A stretch of DNA of 64,000 bases. Source: Campylobacter coli. GTDB taxonomy: Bacteria; Campylobacterota; Campylobacteria; Campylobacterales; Campylobacteraceae. Positions 1-8,522 of this stretch are shown here, piece after piece. The notes beneath the pieces were generated by a model. That model was not told the DNA's origin. It ran no database searches and was given only the letters and a program-made list of their open reading frames with translations. Positions within the stretch are counted from its first letter, which is position 1; every line of letters begins with the position of its first letter. The DNA is taken from the NCBI GenBank assembly GCA_039516895.1, contig CP154437.1, forward strand, positions 1,054,001 through 1,118,000, written 5' to 3'. Both the position numbers and the translations under genes were made by a program.

Positions 1-441
1 GTAGAGGATTTTAAAAGTGATATCAAAGAGTACAATCTTGCAGGATGTATGATCAAAGATGAATTTATCTTTTCAATCATCGAAGAGCCAAAGAAAAAAG
101 AATTTTTGGATTTTGAGCAAAAATATCTTAGTTTTTCAGGGCATAACGAACTTATCGAAGCTGATTTGAGCGAAGAATTGAAACAAAAACTTAAAGATAA
201 TTTTGCCAAAATTTACAATCCTTTATTTAAAGGTGCTTTAATCCGTTGTGATTTTTTCATCCTAGATAATGAAGTTTATCTAAATGAAATCAACCCAAAT
301 CCAGGCTCTTTAGCAAATTATCTTTTCAAGGATTTTAACAAAATTATAGAACAACTTGCTCTAAATATAGAAAGCGAAAAGAAGATTAAAATCACCTATG
401 AATTTTTGCATTCTATTAATGGACAAAAAGGCAAATTATAA
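1..441 (+). CDS. ddl: D-alanine--D-alanine ligase, C-terminal part (start lies before the window)
   Basis: The reading frame is open from base 1 to the stop at 439-441, so the 5' part of the gene lies outside the window. The visible 146 residues end an ATP-grasp ligase. The stretch [20 protein letters not shown] is the typical metal- and ATP-binding end of D-Ala-D-Ala ligases (E and N of the NEINPNPG motif), followed by a short helical tail. The enzyme joins two D-alanines in the cytoplasm to make the dipeptide that MurF adds to the peptidoglycan precursor. That agrees with murF lying 1 kb downstream on the same strand. The D-Ala-D-Ala specificity is inferred from family and context, because the N-terminal substrate-binding half is not visible. 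Confidence 0.9.
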   Translation, partial: VEDFKSDIKEYNLAGCMIKDEFIFSIIEEPKKKEFLDFEQKYLSFSGHNELIEADLSEELKQKLKDNFAKIYNPLFKGALIRCDFFILDNEVYLNEINPNPGSLANYLFKDFNKIIEQLALNIESEKKIKITYEFLHSINGQKGKL

Positions 442-469
442 AGCTTTAAGAGAAAGTATGTTAAATTTT

Positions 470-485
470 ACATAAAATTTTATGT
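470..485. promoter_or_regulatory. 16-bp perfect palindrome upstream of the Phd-type gene
   Basis: ACATAAAATTTTATGT reads the same on both strands and lies 16 bases before the ATG at 501, in the 59-bp gap between ddl and the antitoxin-like gene. Phd/YefM proteins bind palindromes over their own promoters, so this is a plausible autoregulatory operator. It could equally be an AT-rich hairpin acting as a weak terminator after ddl. No clear -10 box could be fixed here. Confidence 0.35.
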
Positions 486-500
486 ATTTTAGGAAAATTT

Positions 501-716
501 ATGCTTTCTTTTAAACAAGATGAAATCTATACTGCTACGGAAGTTGTGCGAAACTTTAGTCCTTTGATCGAAAAACTAAAAAAAAGCGAATCGGGCAAAA
601 TGGTCATCTTAAAAAACAATAAATTTGAAGCCGTTTTGCTCAGTATGAAAGAATTTGAACGCTTGCAAAATGCTATGCAACTCTTAGAAAATATTTACAA
701 AAACCAAAAGGTTTAA
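501..716 (+). CDS. Phd/YefM-type antitoxin-like protein without an evident toxin
   Basis: This 71-residue protein has the layout of the Phd/YefM antitoxin family. The N-terminal beta-alpha segment has the TATEVVRNFSPLIEKL pattern, followed by VILKNNKFEAVLLSMKEFERL, the usual end of the Phd DNA-binding fold (a residue pattern like PVAVLMS...YERL). The C-terminal tail is a short amphipathic helix. Normally such a protein is followed by a Doc or RelE/YoeB toxin. Here the next gene, one base after the stop, is an alpha/beta hydrolase, and no small toxin ORF is present on either side. It sits inside the ddl-murF operon. It may be an orphan regulator that kept the DNA-binding fold. The function is inferred from the fold only. 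Confidence 0.75.
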   Translation: MLSFKQDEIYTATEVVRNFSPLIEKLKKSESGKMVILKNNKFEAVLLSMKEFERLQNAMQLLENIYKNQKV

Positions 717-717
717 G

Positions 718-1449
718 ATGGCGCTTGCAAATGTGATTTATAATAATGATACTTATGAGCTAAGTTATGAAATTTTAAATCAAGATAAGAAAAAATCTTT
801 ACTCATATTGCATGGATGGGGCGCAAACAAAGAGCTTATGAAGCAAGCTTTTTCTAAAAATTTAAATGATTTTTGTCAAATTTATCTAGATTTGCCTGGC
901 TTTGGAAATTCAAGTGCGCCAAAAAGCCTTTATAGTCAAGATTATGTAAATATCATAAAAGAATTTTTAAAAGAAAAAAAACTCGATATTGATATTTTTC
1001 TAGGGCATTCTTTTGGTGGGAAAATAGCTGCTTTGCTTGTTTTGGATTTTCAAAAAGCTCAACTTGTTTTGCTTTCAAATTCAGGCATACTTGCAAAAAA
1101 ATCTTTTAAAGTGCGTTTTAAAATCATACTGTTTAAATTTCTAAAAAAATTGGGTTTGGGTAAATTTTATCGTTATTTTGCAAGCAAAGATGGAGCAAAC
1201 TTAAATCCTTTAATGTATCAAACTTTTAAAAATGTAGTGGATGAAGATCTTAGTCAAACTTTTGCCAAAATCGATAACAAAAGCCTTATTTTTTGGGGGA
1301 TTGATGATAAAGCCACCCCTTTAAAAAGTGGAGAAACAATGCACAAGCTTATCAAAACTAGCGAATTTTATCCTTTAGAAGGGGATCATTTTTTCTTTTT
1401 AAAACATTCTTTATTTATAGCTAATAAAATCAAGGAAAACCTATGCTAA
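718..1449 (+). CDS. alpha/beta-fold hydrolase
   Basis: This 243-residue cytoplasmic hydrolase has the canonical elements. The oxyanion-hole region is LLILHGWGANKE near residue 30. The nucleophile elbow is GHSFGG near residue 97 (Ser in G-x-S-x-G). A late aspartate lies in WGIDDKATPL near residue 195, and the catalytic histidine in LEGDHFFFLKH near residue 225. The catalytic triad therefore looks complete. The substrate is unknown; the family includes esterases, lipases and C-C hydrolases. The gene starts one base after the Phd-type gene, and its stop overlaps the murF start (ATGCTAA), so it is translationally coupled to cell-wall synthesis. That suggests, but does not show, a role in envelope metabolism. 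Confidence 0.85.
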   Translation: MALANVIYNNDTYELSYEILNQDKKKSLLILHGWGANKELMKQAFSKNLNDFCQIYLDLPGFGNSSAPKSLYSQDYVNIIKEFLKEKKLDIDIFLGHSFGGKIAALLVLDFQKAQLVLLSNSGILAKKSFKVRFKIILFKFLKKLGLGKFYRYFASKDGANLNPLMYQTFKNVVDEDLSQTFAKIDNKSLIFWGIDDKATPLKSGETMHKLIKTSEFYPLEGDHFFFLKHSLFIANKIKENLC

Positions 1450-2870
1450 CCAATACACTTTATTTTCTCAATTCTTTATTTTTTAATTTTTGTGTAGCTT
1501 TTTATCTTATGAGTGCCTTGCAATGGTATTCTTATAAATTCAAACGCGTATTTTTTCACTATCATAGACCTTTGTGGCATTTGTATTTTTTATTTTTGCC
1601 TTATTTTTTCTTTTTGACTTTTCCTTTGTATTCTTTAGCATATTTTGCACTTATTCATACTCCGATTTTGTATTTTTGGAACAAAAGCATAGATAAAAAA
1701 CTCGTCTTTACAAGTAAGGTTAAATGGTTTTTTGTTTTTGTATTTATCTATAATACCCTTTTTGCCATACTTGCTTTGCGTTTTTCTTTTCTTTTTAATC
1801 TTTTTACCCTACCCTTTGCTCTTATAAGTCTTAAAATCTTTGAGTTATTTAGTAATTTATATTTTAAAAATAAAGCCAAAGCCAAACTTCAAAACAATCC
1901 ACAGCTAAAAATCATACTCATTACTGCAAGTTTTGGAAAAACAAGTATTAAAAATTTCCTCTATGAGCTTTTAAAAGATGATTTTAAAACCTACAAAACG
2001 CCTCGCTCTGTAAATACCTTACTTGGCATTATCGCAGATATTAATACAAATTTAAGCGATGATACACAAATTTACATAGCAGAAGCAGGAGCTAGAGTAA
2101 GAGGCGATATTGATGTTATAACGCGTTTTTTAGAGCCTCAAATTTGCATTGTAGGAGAGATAGGAAATGCACATTTAGAGTATTTTAAAAATATAGAAAA
2201 TACGCGAAACACTAAACTTGAAGCTTTAAATTCCAAAAGATTGGAAAAAGCTTTTTTGCATACTAGCACTCAAAAAAGTGAAGATGAGCTTATCTTACTT
2301 TACGATGATAAATTACAAGACATTCAAGCAAGTCTTCAAGGTTTGGAATTTAAAATCAATTTAGAAAATAAAACACATGAATTTAAAAGCCAAATTTTAG
2401 GGGATTTTAACGCTCAAAATCTTTGTGCTTGCATACTTTGTGCAAATTATCTAGGTGTAAAAATAGAAAAAATTCAAAAGCAAGTTTTAAAAATCAATTC
2501 AGTAGAGCATCGCTTGCAAATCATCTCTAAAGAACCTAAATTCATCATTGATGATGGTTTTAATGGAAATTATAAAGGTATGAGTGCAAGTTACAAACTT
2601 TGCAAAAGCTATAAAGGACGCAAGGTTTTAGTAAGCCCTGGTATAGTAGAAGTAGATAAAGATGAAAATATAAAATTAGCCAAAATCATCAACGAATGCT
2701 TTGATCTTGCCATCATCACAGCACAAGTTAATGCTGATATCTTTAAAAAAGAACTTGAAATAAAAACCATCATACTCAAAGAAAAAGCAGATCTAGTAAA
2801 GGTTTTAGCAAAAGAAACTCAACAGGGCGATTTGATACTTTTTTCCAATGATGCGCCTAGTTTTATGTAA
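1443..2870 (+). CDS. murF: UDP-MurNAc-tripeptide--D-Ala-D-Ala ligase with N-terminal membrane domain
   Basis: The 475-residue protein has two parts. Residues 1-140 are very hydrophobic and aromatic and look like four or more membrane segments (for example LYFLFLPYFFFLTFPLYSL and FVFIYNTLFAILALRFSFLF). Residues 150-475 are a Mur ligase core: the P-loop ITASFGKTS near 158, the EAGAR segment near 214, VGEIGNAHLEY near 238, and a C-terminal ligase domain with HRLQ and DDGFNGN. It adds D-Ala-D-Ala to UDP-MurNAc-tripeptide, the last cytoplasmic step of the precursor. The usual soluble N-terminal substrate domain is not evident, and the membrane segment takes its place. The start overlaps the hydrolase gene. 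A strong hairpin follows the stop. Confidence 0.88.
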   Translation: MLTNTLYFLNSLFFNFCVAFYLMSALQWYSYKFKRVFFHYHRPLWHLYFLFLPYFFFLTFPLYSLAYFALIHTPILYFWNKSIDKKLVFTSKVKWFFVFVFIYNTLFAILALRFSFLFNLFTLPFALISLKIFELFSNLYFKNKAKAKLQNNPQLKIILITASFGKTSIKNFLYELLKDDFKTYKTPRSVNTLLGIIADINTNLSDDTQIYIAEAGARVRGDIDVITRFLEPQICIVGEIGNAHLEYFKNIENTRNTKLEALNSKRLEKAFLHTSTQKSEDELILLYDDKLQDIQASLQGLEFKINLENKTHEFKSQILGDFNAQNLCACILCANYLGVKIEKIQKQVLKINSVEHRLQIISKEPKFIIDDGFNGNYKGMSASYKLCKSYKGRKVLVSPGIVEVDKDENIKLAKIINECFDLAIITAQVNADIFKKELEIKTIILKEKADLVKVLAKETQQGDLILFSNDAPSFM

Positions 2871-2891
2871 TTTTATCTTATAGATAATCTC

Positions 2892-2930
2892 AAAGGTAAA
2901 AATTTTTACCTTTAGACTTATTGTTTTTTA
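2892..2930 (+). terminator. Terminator after murF
   Basis: AAAGGTAAAAA at 2892-2902 and TTTTTACCTTT at 2903-2913 are perfect reverse complements, and a T-rich stretch follows at 2921-2928. It closes the ddl-murF operon. Confidence 0.75.
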
Positions 2931-3040
2931 AAAGATTGTCAGTTCTTGTTCTCAATCATTTTCTATTTTATTGTTAGAATTTTATGATAAAATCAGTGCC
3001 ACATTTATAAAAGTTTTTCACAAATTTAGGAGTAAATTAT

Positions 3041-6000
3041 ATGCAAAAAAATTCTTTTTTACAAATCCACGGACTCATACCCTTTTTGCTTGTAGCTTTT
3101 ATCAATGCTTTTGTGGATTTAGGACACAAGATTATTATTCAAAATACTATTTATAAAGTTTATGAAGGTAGCACACAGCTTCTTTTAACAGCCATTGTTA
3201 ATGCTCTTATCCTTCTACCTTTTATTTTAATGCTTTCGCCATCGGGATTTTTAGCAGATAAATATCCAAAAAATCTTATCATGAAACTCTCAGCAGCCTT
3301 TAGCGTTATACTTACGATTATCATTTGTATAAGTTATTACAATGGGGCTTTTTGGACAGCTTTTGCCCTTACTTTTATCATGGGAATTCAAGCAGCACTT
3401 TATTCTCCTAGCAAATACGGCTTTATTAAAGAATTAGTTGGAAAAGATTTACTTGCGATGGGAAATGGTGCAGTTAATGCAGTAAGTATCGTAGCTATAC
3501 TGGCTGGAATGAGTCTTTTTTCTTTAAGTTTTGAAAGCTTATATGATGCAAATTATAGCAGCTCAGAAGAGGTTTTAAAACAAGTCGCGCCTTTGGGATT
3601 TTTACTTATACTTTTTTCCCTTATAGAGCTTTACTTGGCATGGCGTTTACCTAAGCTTAAAGATGAGATAAAAGAATTAAAATTTGATTCTAAACGCTAT
3701 TTGAGCGGAAAATTGCTGATGAGCAATTTAAAACTTATTTTTGAAAATAAAATAATTTGGCTTTGTATCGTTGGAATTTCGATATTTTGGGCGATATCAC
3801 AATTATATCTTGTGAGTTTTCCCGTATTTAGCAAAAATGAACTTTTTGTTGAAAATACTTTTTTTGTACAAGTTTCTTTAGGATTTTCAGGGATTGGGGT
3901 AGTTTTAGGTTCCTTAATAGCAGGTAGATTTTCTAAAAATTATATCGAGCTTGGACTCATTCCTTTTGGAGCTTTAGGTGTATTTTTAATGGCTTTAATT
4001 ATGCCCTATTTTACAAGCTTGATTACATATAGTTTTATCTTTTTCATCTTTGGTTTTTGTGGTGCATTATTTATCATACCTTTAAATTCTCTTATACAAT
4101 TTCATGCAAAAGAAAATGAGCTGGGTAAAATTTTAGCAGGAAATAACTTCGTGCAAAATATCGCAATGCTCACTTTTCTTGTTTTAGCAACTTTATTTGC
4201 CAATTTAGAAATCAATGTGGTTTATTTATTTTACTTCATCACTCTTGTTGCTTTTTTGGGTGCGATTTATGTAGTCTTTAAACTCCCTTTTTCTTTAGTA
4301 AGAATGCTTTTAAGCATAGCATTTTTAGGGCGTTATCGTTTGCTTGTGGAAGGCTTTAAAAATATCCCTGAAAAAGGCGGCGCTTTGCTTTTGGGCAATC
4401 ATATTTCTTTTATTGATTGGGCTATAGTGCAAATGGCAATCCCTAGAAAAATTTATTTTGTCATGGAGCGAAGTATTTATTCTAAATGGTATATTAAAAT
4501 TTTTCTTGATAAATTTGGTGTCATTCCTGTTTCAAGTGCAGCAAGCAAGGCTAGTTTAGAGCTTATTGCAGAGCGTATTAAACAAGGGGATTTAGTTTGT
4601 CTTTTTCCTGAAGGCGTGCTTTCAAGACATGGACAACTCAATGAATTTAAAGGTGGATTTGAGCATGTTTGCTCAAATTTAGAAGAAGATGATGGAGTGA
4701 TCTTGCCTTTTTATATACGCGGACTTTGGGGCAGTACTTTTTCAAGAAGCGATGAAGAATTTTCGGCCAGAAATCGCACCTTAAGCAAAAGAAATATCGC
4801 TATAGCTTTTGGTGCTCCTATGTCTTTACACTCTAAAAAAGAAGAAGTAAAGGCTAAAGTTTTTGAACTTTCTTTTATGGCTTGGAAATCTCAATGCGAA
4901 GCAATGCATACCATAGCAAGAGCTTTTATCACCAGCGCTAAAAGAAATCTTAGCAATATAGCTATAATCGATTCTATAGCAGGGGCGATCAGTTATAGAA
5001 AATTACTGAGTCTTAGTTTTATTTTAAGCACCCTTATAAAAGAAAATTCAAAAAAAATCAATAACAATCTTGAACGCGGATCTTATGCACCTAAAGAAGA
5101 ATGTGTAGGAATTTTACTCCCTGCTTCTTTTGCTAGCTCTTTACTGAATTTAAGCGTCTTACTTGCACAAAAAGTTGTAGTAAATTTAAATTTTACTGCA
5201 GGAGAAAAAGCTTTGCAAGCAGCAGTAAAAAGCGCTCAAATTTCACAAATTTATACTTCTAAAAAATTCTTAGAAAAACTAGAAAGTAAAGGTGTCTCTC
5301 TTAATTTTGGCGAAGAGGTAAATCTTATCTATATGGAAGATGTGGTTGAAATCTTTAAAAAACAAAAAAGTAAAATTTTAGCAATGATGATGACAGTTAG
5401 TATTTTACCTAGCTTTATATTAAAAGCGATCTTTGCTCCTTCTAAGAATAATCTCGCCATAGCAGCCATTCTTTTTAGCAGTGGTAGCGAAGGCACTCCA
5501 AAAGGCGTAATGTTAAACAACCGCAATATTTTAAGTAATATCGCTCAAATTTCAGATGTGCTTTGCACAAGAAATAATGATGTGATACTTTCATCCTTGC
5601 CCCCTTTTCACGCTTTTGGGCTAACTGTGACTACATTTTTACCTTTACTTGAAAGCATTAAAAGTATCACTTTTGCTGATCCAACTGATGCTTTGGGTGT
5701 AGCAAAAGCTGTAGCCAAAAACAATGTTACGATAATGTGTGGAACCTCAACTTTCTTAGGAATTTATGCTAGAAATAAAAAGCTTGATGCCATTATGTTT
5801 GAAAGCCTAAGAGTGGTTGTTTCAGGAGCTGAAAAACTTAAAAATGAAGTCAGATCTGCTTTTGAAATGAAATTTAAAAAGACTATTTTTGAAGGTTATG
5901 GAGCGACTGAAACCACTCCTGTTGCAAGTGTGAATTTACCTAATCGCTTTGATGCAGATTATTGGATAGTTCACCGCGCAAGCAAAGAAGGAAGTGTGGG

Positions 6001-6550
6001 TATGCCTTTACCTGGAACTGCGGTTCGCATTGTCGATCCTAATACTTACGAAACTCTAAAAACAAACGAAGATGGACTGATACTTATAGGCGGACACCAA
6101 GTCATGGTAGGATATCTTAACAACAAAGAAAAAACCGATGAAGTCATCAAAGAAATCGATGGTATAAGATGGTATAACACTGGTGATAAAGGACATTTAG
6201 ATGAAGATGGATTTTTATATATCGTAGATCGTTATTCACGTTTTGCAAAAATTGGTGGAGAGATGATATCTTTGGGTGCCTTAGAAGAAGAAATTGCTAA
6301 ATTTATCGATACAAATATAGTGAAATTTTGCGCTGTGGCCCTAGAAGATGAGAAAAAAGGCGAACAAGTTGCCCTACTTGTAGAATGCGATGAAGAATTC
6401 TTTGAAGGTGTTTGCGAAGCCATAAAAAGCTCAAGTATGCCTGCTATTTTCAAGCCAAGTCGCTACTTAAAAGTAGAAAAAATTCCACTTTTAGGCTCTG
6501 GGAAAGTGGATTTAAAAGGCGCTAAGGAATTAGCAAAAAGCTTGATTTAA
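3041..6550 (+). CDS. aas: Fused lysophospholipid transporter (LplT) / acyltransferase / acyl-ACP synthetase (Aas)
   Basis: The 1169-residue protein joins three functions. Residues 1-410 are a 12-segment MFS transporter of LplT type, which flips lysophospholipid inward across the inner membrane. Residues 425-610 are a PlsC-type acyltransferase with the catalytic H-x4-D in GNHISFID and the FPEG motif in LFPEGVLSRHG. Residues 650-1169 are an AMP-forming acyl-ACP synthetase with the P-loop-like ILFSSGSEGTPKG, GYGATET and the late YNTGDKGHLDEDG. In Escherichia coli LplT and Aas are separate neighbouring proteins, and single-chain fusions are known elsewhere. It re-acylates lyso-PE to repair phospholipid. 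AGGAG lies before the ATG, and a terminator follows. Confidence 0.9.
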   Translation: MQKNSFLQIHGLIPFLLVAFINAFVDLGHKIIIQNTIYKVYEGSTQLLLTAIVNALILLPFILMLSPSGFLADKYPKNLIMKLSAAFSVILTIIICISYYNGAFWTAFALTFIMGIQAALYSPSKYGFIKELVGKDLLAMGNGAVNAVSIVAILAGMSLFSLSFESLYDANYSSSEEVLKQVAPLGFLLILFSLIELYLAWRLPKLKDEIKELKFDSKRYLSGKLLMSNLKLIFENKIIWLCIVGISIFWAISQLYLVSFPVFSKNELFVENTFFVQVSLGFSGIGVVLGSLIAGRFSKNYIELGLIPFGALGVFLMALIMPYFTSLITYSFIFFIFGFCGALFIIPLNSLIQFHAKENELGKILAGNNFVQNIAMLTFLVLATLFANLEINVVYLFYFITLVAFLGAIYVVFKLPFSLVRMLLSIAFLGRYRLLVEGFKNIPEKGGALLLGNHISFIDWAIVQMAIPRKIYFVMERSIYSKWYIKIFLDKFGVIPVSSAASKASLELIAERIKQGDLVCLFPEGVLSRHGQLNEFKGGFEHVCSNLEEDDGVILPFYIRGLWGSTFSRSDEEFSARNRTLSKRNIAIAFGAPMSLHSKKEEVKAKVFELSFMAWKSQCEAMHTIARAFITSAKRNLSNIAIIDSIAGAISYRKLLSLSFILSTLIKENSKKINNNLERGSYAPKEECVGILLPASFASSLLNLSVLLAQKVVVNLNFTAGEKALQAAVKSAQISQIYTSKKFLEKLESKGVSLNFGEEVNLIYMEDVVEIFKKQKSKILAMMMTVSILPSFILKAIFAPSKNNLAIAAILFSSGSEGTPKGVMLNNRNILSNIAQISDVLCTRNNDVILSSLPPFHAFGLTVTTFLPLLESIKSITFADPTDALGVAKAVAKNNVTIMCGTSTFLGIYARNKKLDAIMFESLRVVVSGAEKLKNEVRSAFEMKFKKTIFEGYGATETTPVASVNLPNRFDADYWIVHRASKEGSVGMPLPGTAVRIVDPNTYETLKTNEDGLILIGGHQVMVGYLNNKEKTDEVIKEIDGIRWYNTGDKGHLDEDGFLYIVDRYSRFAKIGGEMISLGALEEEIAKFIDTNIVKFCAVALEDEKKGEQVALLVECDEEFFEGVCEAIKSSSMPAIFKPSRYLKVEKIPLLGSGKVDLKGAKELAKSLI

Positions 6551-6564
6551 AATAACAAATTTTT

Positions 6565-6600
6565 AGCAAAGAGATAAACACTCTTTGCTTTTTAATTTTC
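6565..6600 (+). terminator. Terminator after aas, between convergent genes
   Basis: AGCAAAGAG (6565-6573) pairs with CTCTTTGCT (6581-6589) across a 7-base loop. TTTTTAATTTTC follows on the + strand, the classic form for stopping rightward transcription from aas. The leftward carrier gene ends at 6628. Confidence 0.8.
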
Positions 6601-6627
6601 TTATCATTCCTTCATATGCTTAAAAAT

Positions 6628-7539
6628 TTACACCAAAACCCAAACTAAAATCGGCATAGAAATAAAAGCAAAAAGCACTCCAAAAGCCACAGAACTTACA
6701 GCTAGATTGCTATCTAATTTAGCCTTCATTACCATAGCCCCTGCTAAAGTCATGGTAGGCGTGGCGCTTTCTATGATGGCAACTATAATTGAAGCTTGCA
6801 TTTGAAAACCAAAAAGCTTTAATAAAAGCACAAAAATCAAAGGTGCTAAAACCATTTTAGCTAAAATCACAAGAATGGTAGGCTTATAGGCGGTTTTAAT
6901 CGCCATAAAACCAAGTCCCAAACCTATAGCAAAAAGTGCTACTGGAGTGGCCGCACCGCCAAATAAACGAATGGGAGAGAAAATAAATTCAGGTAAGGAT
7001 ATTAATTTACACAAAAAACCCAAAAGCAAAGCCAAAAAAGGTGGAAAAGAAAGAATTTTTTTAATATTTGCCATCAGGCTTACTTTTTCTCCACTTCCCA
7101 AAGAAAGGATAAAAGGCCCTATAAGAGAAATAGGCAAAGTAGTAGCTAAAGCATCATAAAGTATTACTTCTGCGCCAAATTGCGCATTAGCAAAAATGCC
7201 TTCAATGATAGGCATGCCCACAAAAATAGTATTCCCAAAGCAAGAAAGTAAAAACATACTCACTAAAGTTGCTTTTGAAAAATTAAAAATAAAACCTAAA
7301 AATACAACTACAAAAGCAGCAAGAGCACAACTAAAAAATCCTATAAATATCAAAACAACCAAAGAAAAGTCAAAATTTAAATGATAAGCTTTATCGAAAA
7401 TTAAACAAGGTAAAGCAAAAACGATAGCAAAATCCAAAAAGGTTCTTGCTTGCTTTTGTTTTAAGATGCCCACTCTTTTAGCAAAATATCCACCAGCAAG
7501 CAAGATAAAAATCGTAAACAAAGGAGTAAAAATAAACAT
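6628..7539 (-). CDS. AEC-family (auxin efflux carrier-like) transporter
   Basis: The 303-residue membrane protein has about ten hydrophobic segments in two similar halves of five. The start is MFIFTPLFTIFILLAGGYFAK, the second half ends IIVAIIESATPTMTLAGAMV, and there is an NTIFVGMPIIEG motif in the middle. These are hallmarks of the bacterial AEC / malonate-malate permease-like family (PF03547). Substrates in bacteria are usually small organic acids or amino acids, and none can be assigned here. It is a single gene, convergent with aas. On its 5' side lies the hairpin region that ends the purU operon, which reads in the same direction. Confidence 0.85.
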   Translation of the reverse strand: MFIFTPLFTIFILLAGGYFAKRVGILKQKQARTFLDFAIVFALPCLIFDKAYHLNFDFSLVVLIFIGFFSCALAAFVVVFLGFIFNFSKATLVSMFLLSCFGNTIFVGMPIIEGIFANAQFGAEVILYDALATTLPISLIGPFILSLGSGEKVSLMANIKKILSFPPFLALLLGFLCKLISLPEFIFSPIRLFGGAATPVALFAIGLGLGFMAIKTAYKPTILVILAKMVLAPLIFVLLLKLFGFQMQASIIVAIIESATPTMTLAGAMVMKAKLDSNLAVSSVAFGVLFAFISMPILVWVLV

Positions 7540-7621
7540 ACTTTATATCCTCTTCTTATTTTATTACTTATAAAGGTAATTTTAAAAATGGAAAAAATTA
7601 TATTCTTTATAATTAAAAGAG

Positions 7622-7670
7622 AACTTAAAATGTTTTAAGTTTTATATTTTTATATGAAAATATAAAACTT
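7622..7670 (-). terminator. Overlapping inverted repeats downstream of purU
   Basis: A 14-bp perfect inverted repeat (7637-7650 with 7657-7670, six-base loop) follows the purU stop in the leftward direction. A second one, AACTTAAAA TG TTTTAAGTT at 7622-7641, shares five bases with it, so the two stems are mutually exclusive at their junction. The larger stem is the likely terminator of the nap-to-purU array. It also insulates the downstream AEC gene. Confidence 0.6.
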
Positions 7671-7697
7671 GCTTATCTAAAAATACTCAATTTTTTA

Positions 7698-8522
7698 TCA
7701 AAATACTATGGTTTTATTTTTGTGTATAAAAATTCTATCATCAAAAACCAAATCAAGTGCCTTTGAAAGCACATTTTTTTCTACATTGCGTCCGGCTTGC
7801 TGCATATCTTGCCAAGTATACTCATGACTTACAGGCAAAACTGCTTGAGTGATGATTGGACCTTCATCAAGATTATTATTAACAAAATGTGCCGTAGCTC
7901 CAATAATCTTCACCCCTCGTTCAAAAGCTTGCTTGTAAGGATTTGCTCCTATAAATGCGGGCAAGAAAGAATGATGAATATTTACTATCTTTCCTTCAAA
8001 ATGTTTGACAAAATCAGGGGATAAAATTCTCATATATTTTGCCAAAACCAAATAATCAAATTGATATTCTTTCAAGCATTCTAAAACTTGTTTTTCTTGT
8101 TCTTTGCGTTCTAAATTTTCTGCACTGATGTGATGATAAGGGATTTCAAATTTCTCCACTAAGTTTTTAAGAGTGTCGTGATTAGAAATCACGGCTTTGA
8201 TATTGGCCTCAAGCTCATTACTATAATGCTTAATCAATAAATCTCCCAAACAATGGCTTTCTTTGGTAGCAAAAACAATAATATCTTTCTTTCTTTTTTC
8301 ACAAAGCTCTATATAAGCTTCTTCACCCAACATCGCCTCAAGTGTTCCAACAAAGGCTTTTTTATCAAACTCACCCTCTAAAATAGCACGAAAGAAAAAC
8401 ATTTCTTCGCCTACAAATTCATCATTTTTTACTATATTAATATGATATTTAAAAATCACATCAGAAATGCGATAAATCAATCCTTTTTGATCCTTGGTGC
8501 AAATTTTTAATACAGAAATCAT
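7698..8522 (-). CDS. purU: Formyltetrahydrofolate deformylase
   Basis: This 274-residue cytoplasmic enzyme hydrolyses 10-formyl-THF to THF and formate, balancing the one-carbon pool and supplying formate for purine synthesis. An N-terminal ACT domain (about 1-80, SVLKICTKDQKGLIYRISDV) precedes a formyl-transferase domain. Its catalytic pattern includes NIHHSFLPAFIGANPY (the H of HHSFLP) and the aspartate-containing segment HFVNNNLDEGPIITQ. The length is typical of PurU (about 280). The gene directly follows cca with no gap (8522/8523), which indicates one transcript. Confidence 0.93.
   Translation of the reverse strand: MISVLKICTKDQKGLIYRISDVIFKYHINIVKNDEFVGEEMFFFRAILEGEFDKKAFVGTLEAMLGEEAYIELCEKRKKDIIVFATKESHCLGDLLIKHYSNELEANIKAVISNHDTLKNLVEKFEIPYHHISAENLERKEQEKQVLECLKEYQFDYLVLAKYMRILSPDFVKHFEGKIVNIHHSFLPAFIGANPYKQAFERGVKIIGATAHFVNNNLDEGPIITQAVLPVSHEYTWQDMQQAGRNVEKNVLSKALDLVFDDRIFIHKNKTIVF

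Noticed and set aside
2971..3156. 61-codon frame overlapping the aas start
   Set aside because: Out of frame with aas, product not protein-like, no ribosome-binding site. The AGGAG at 3030 serves the aas ATG.
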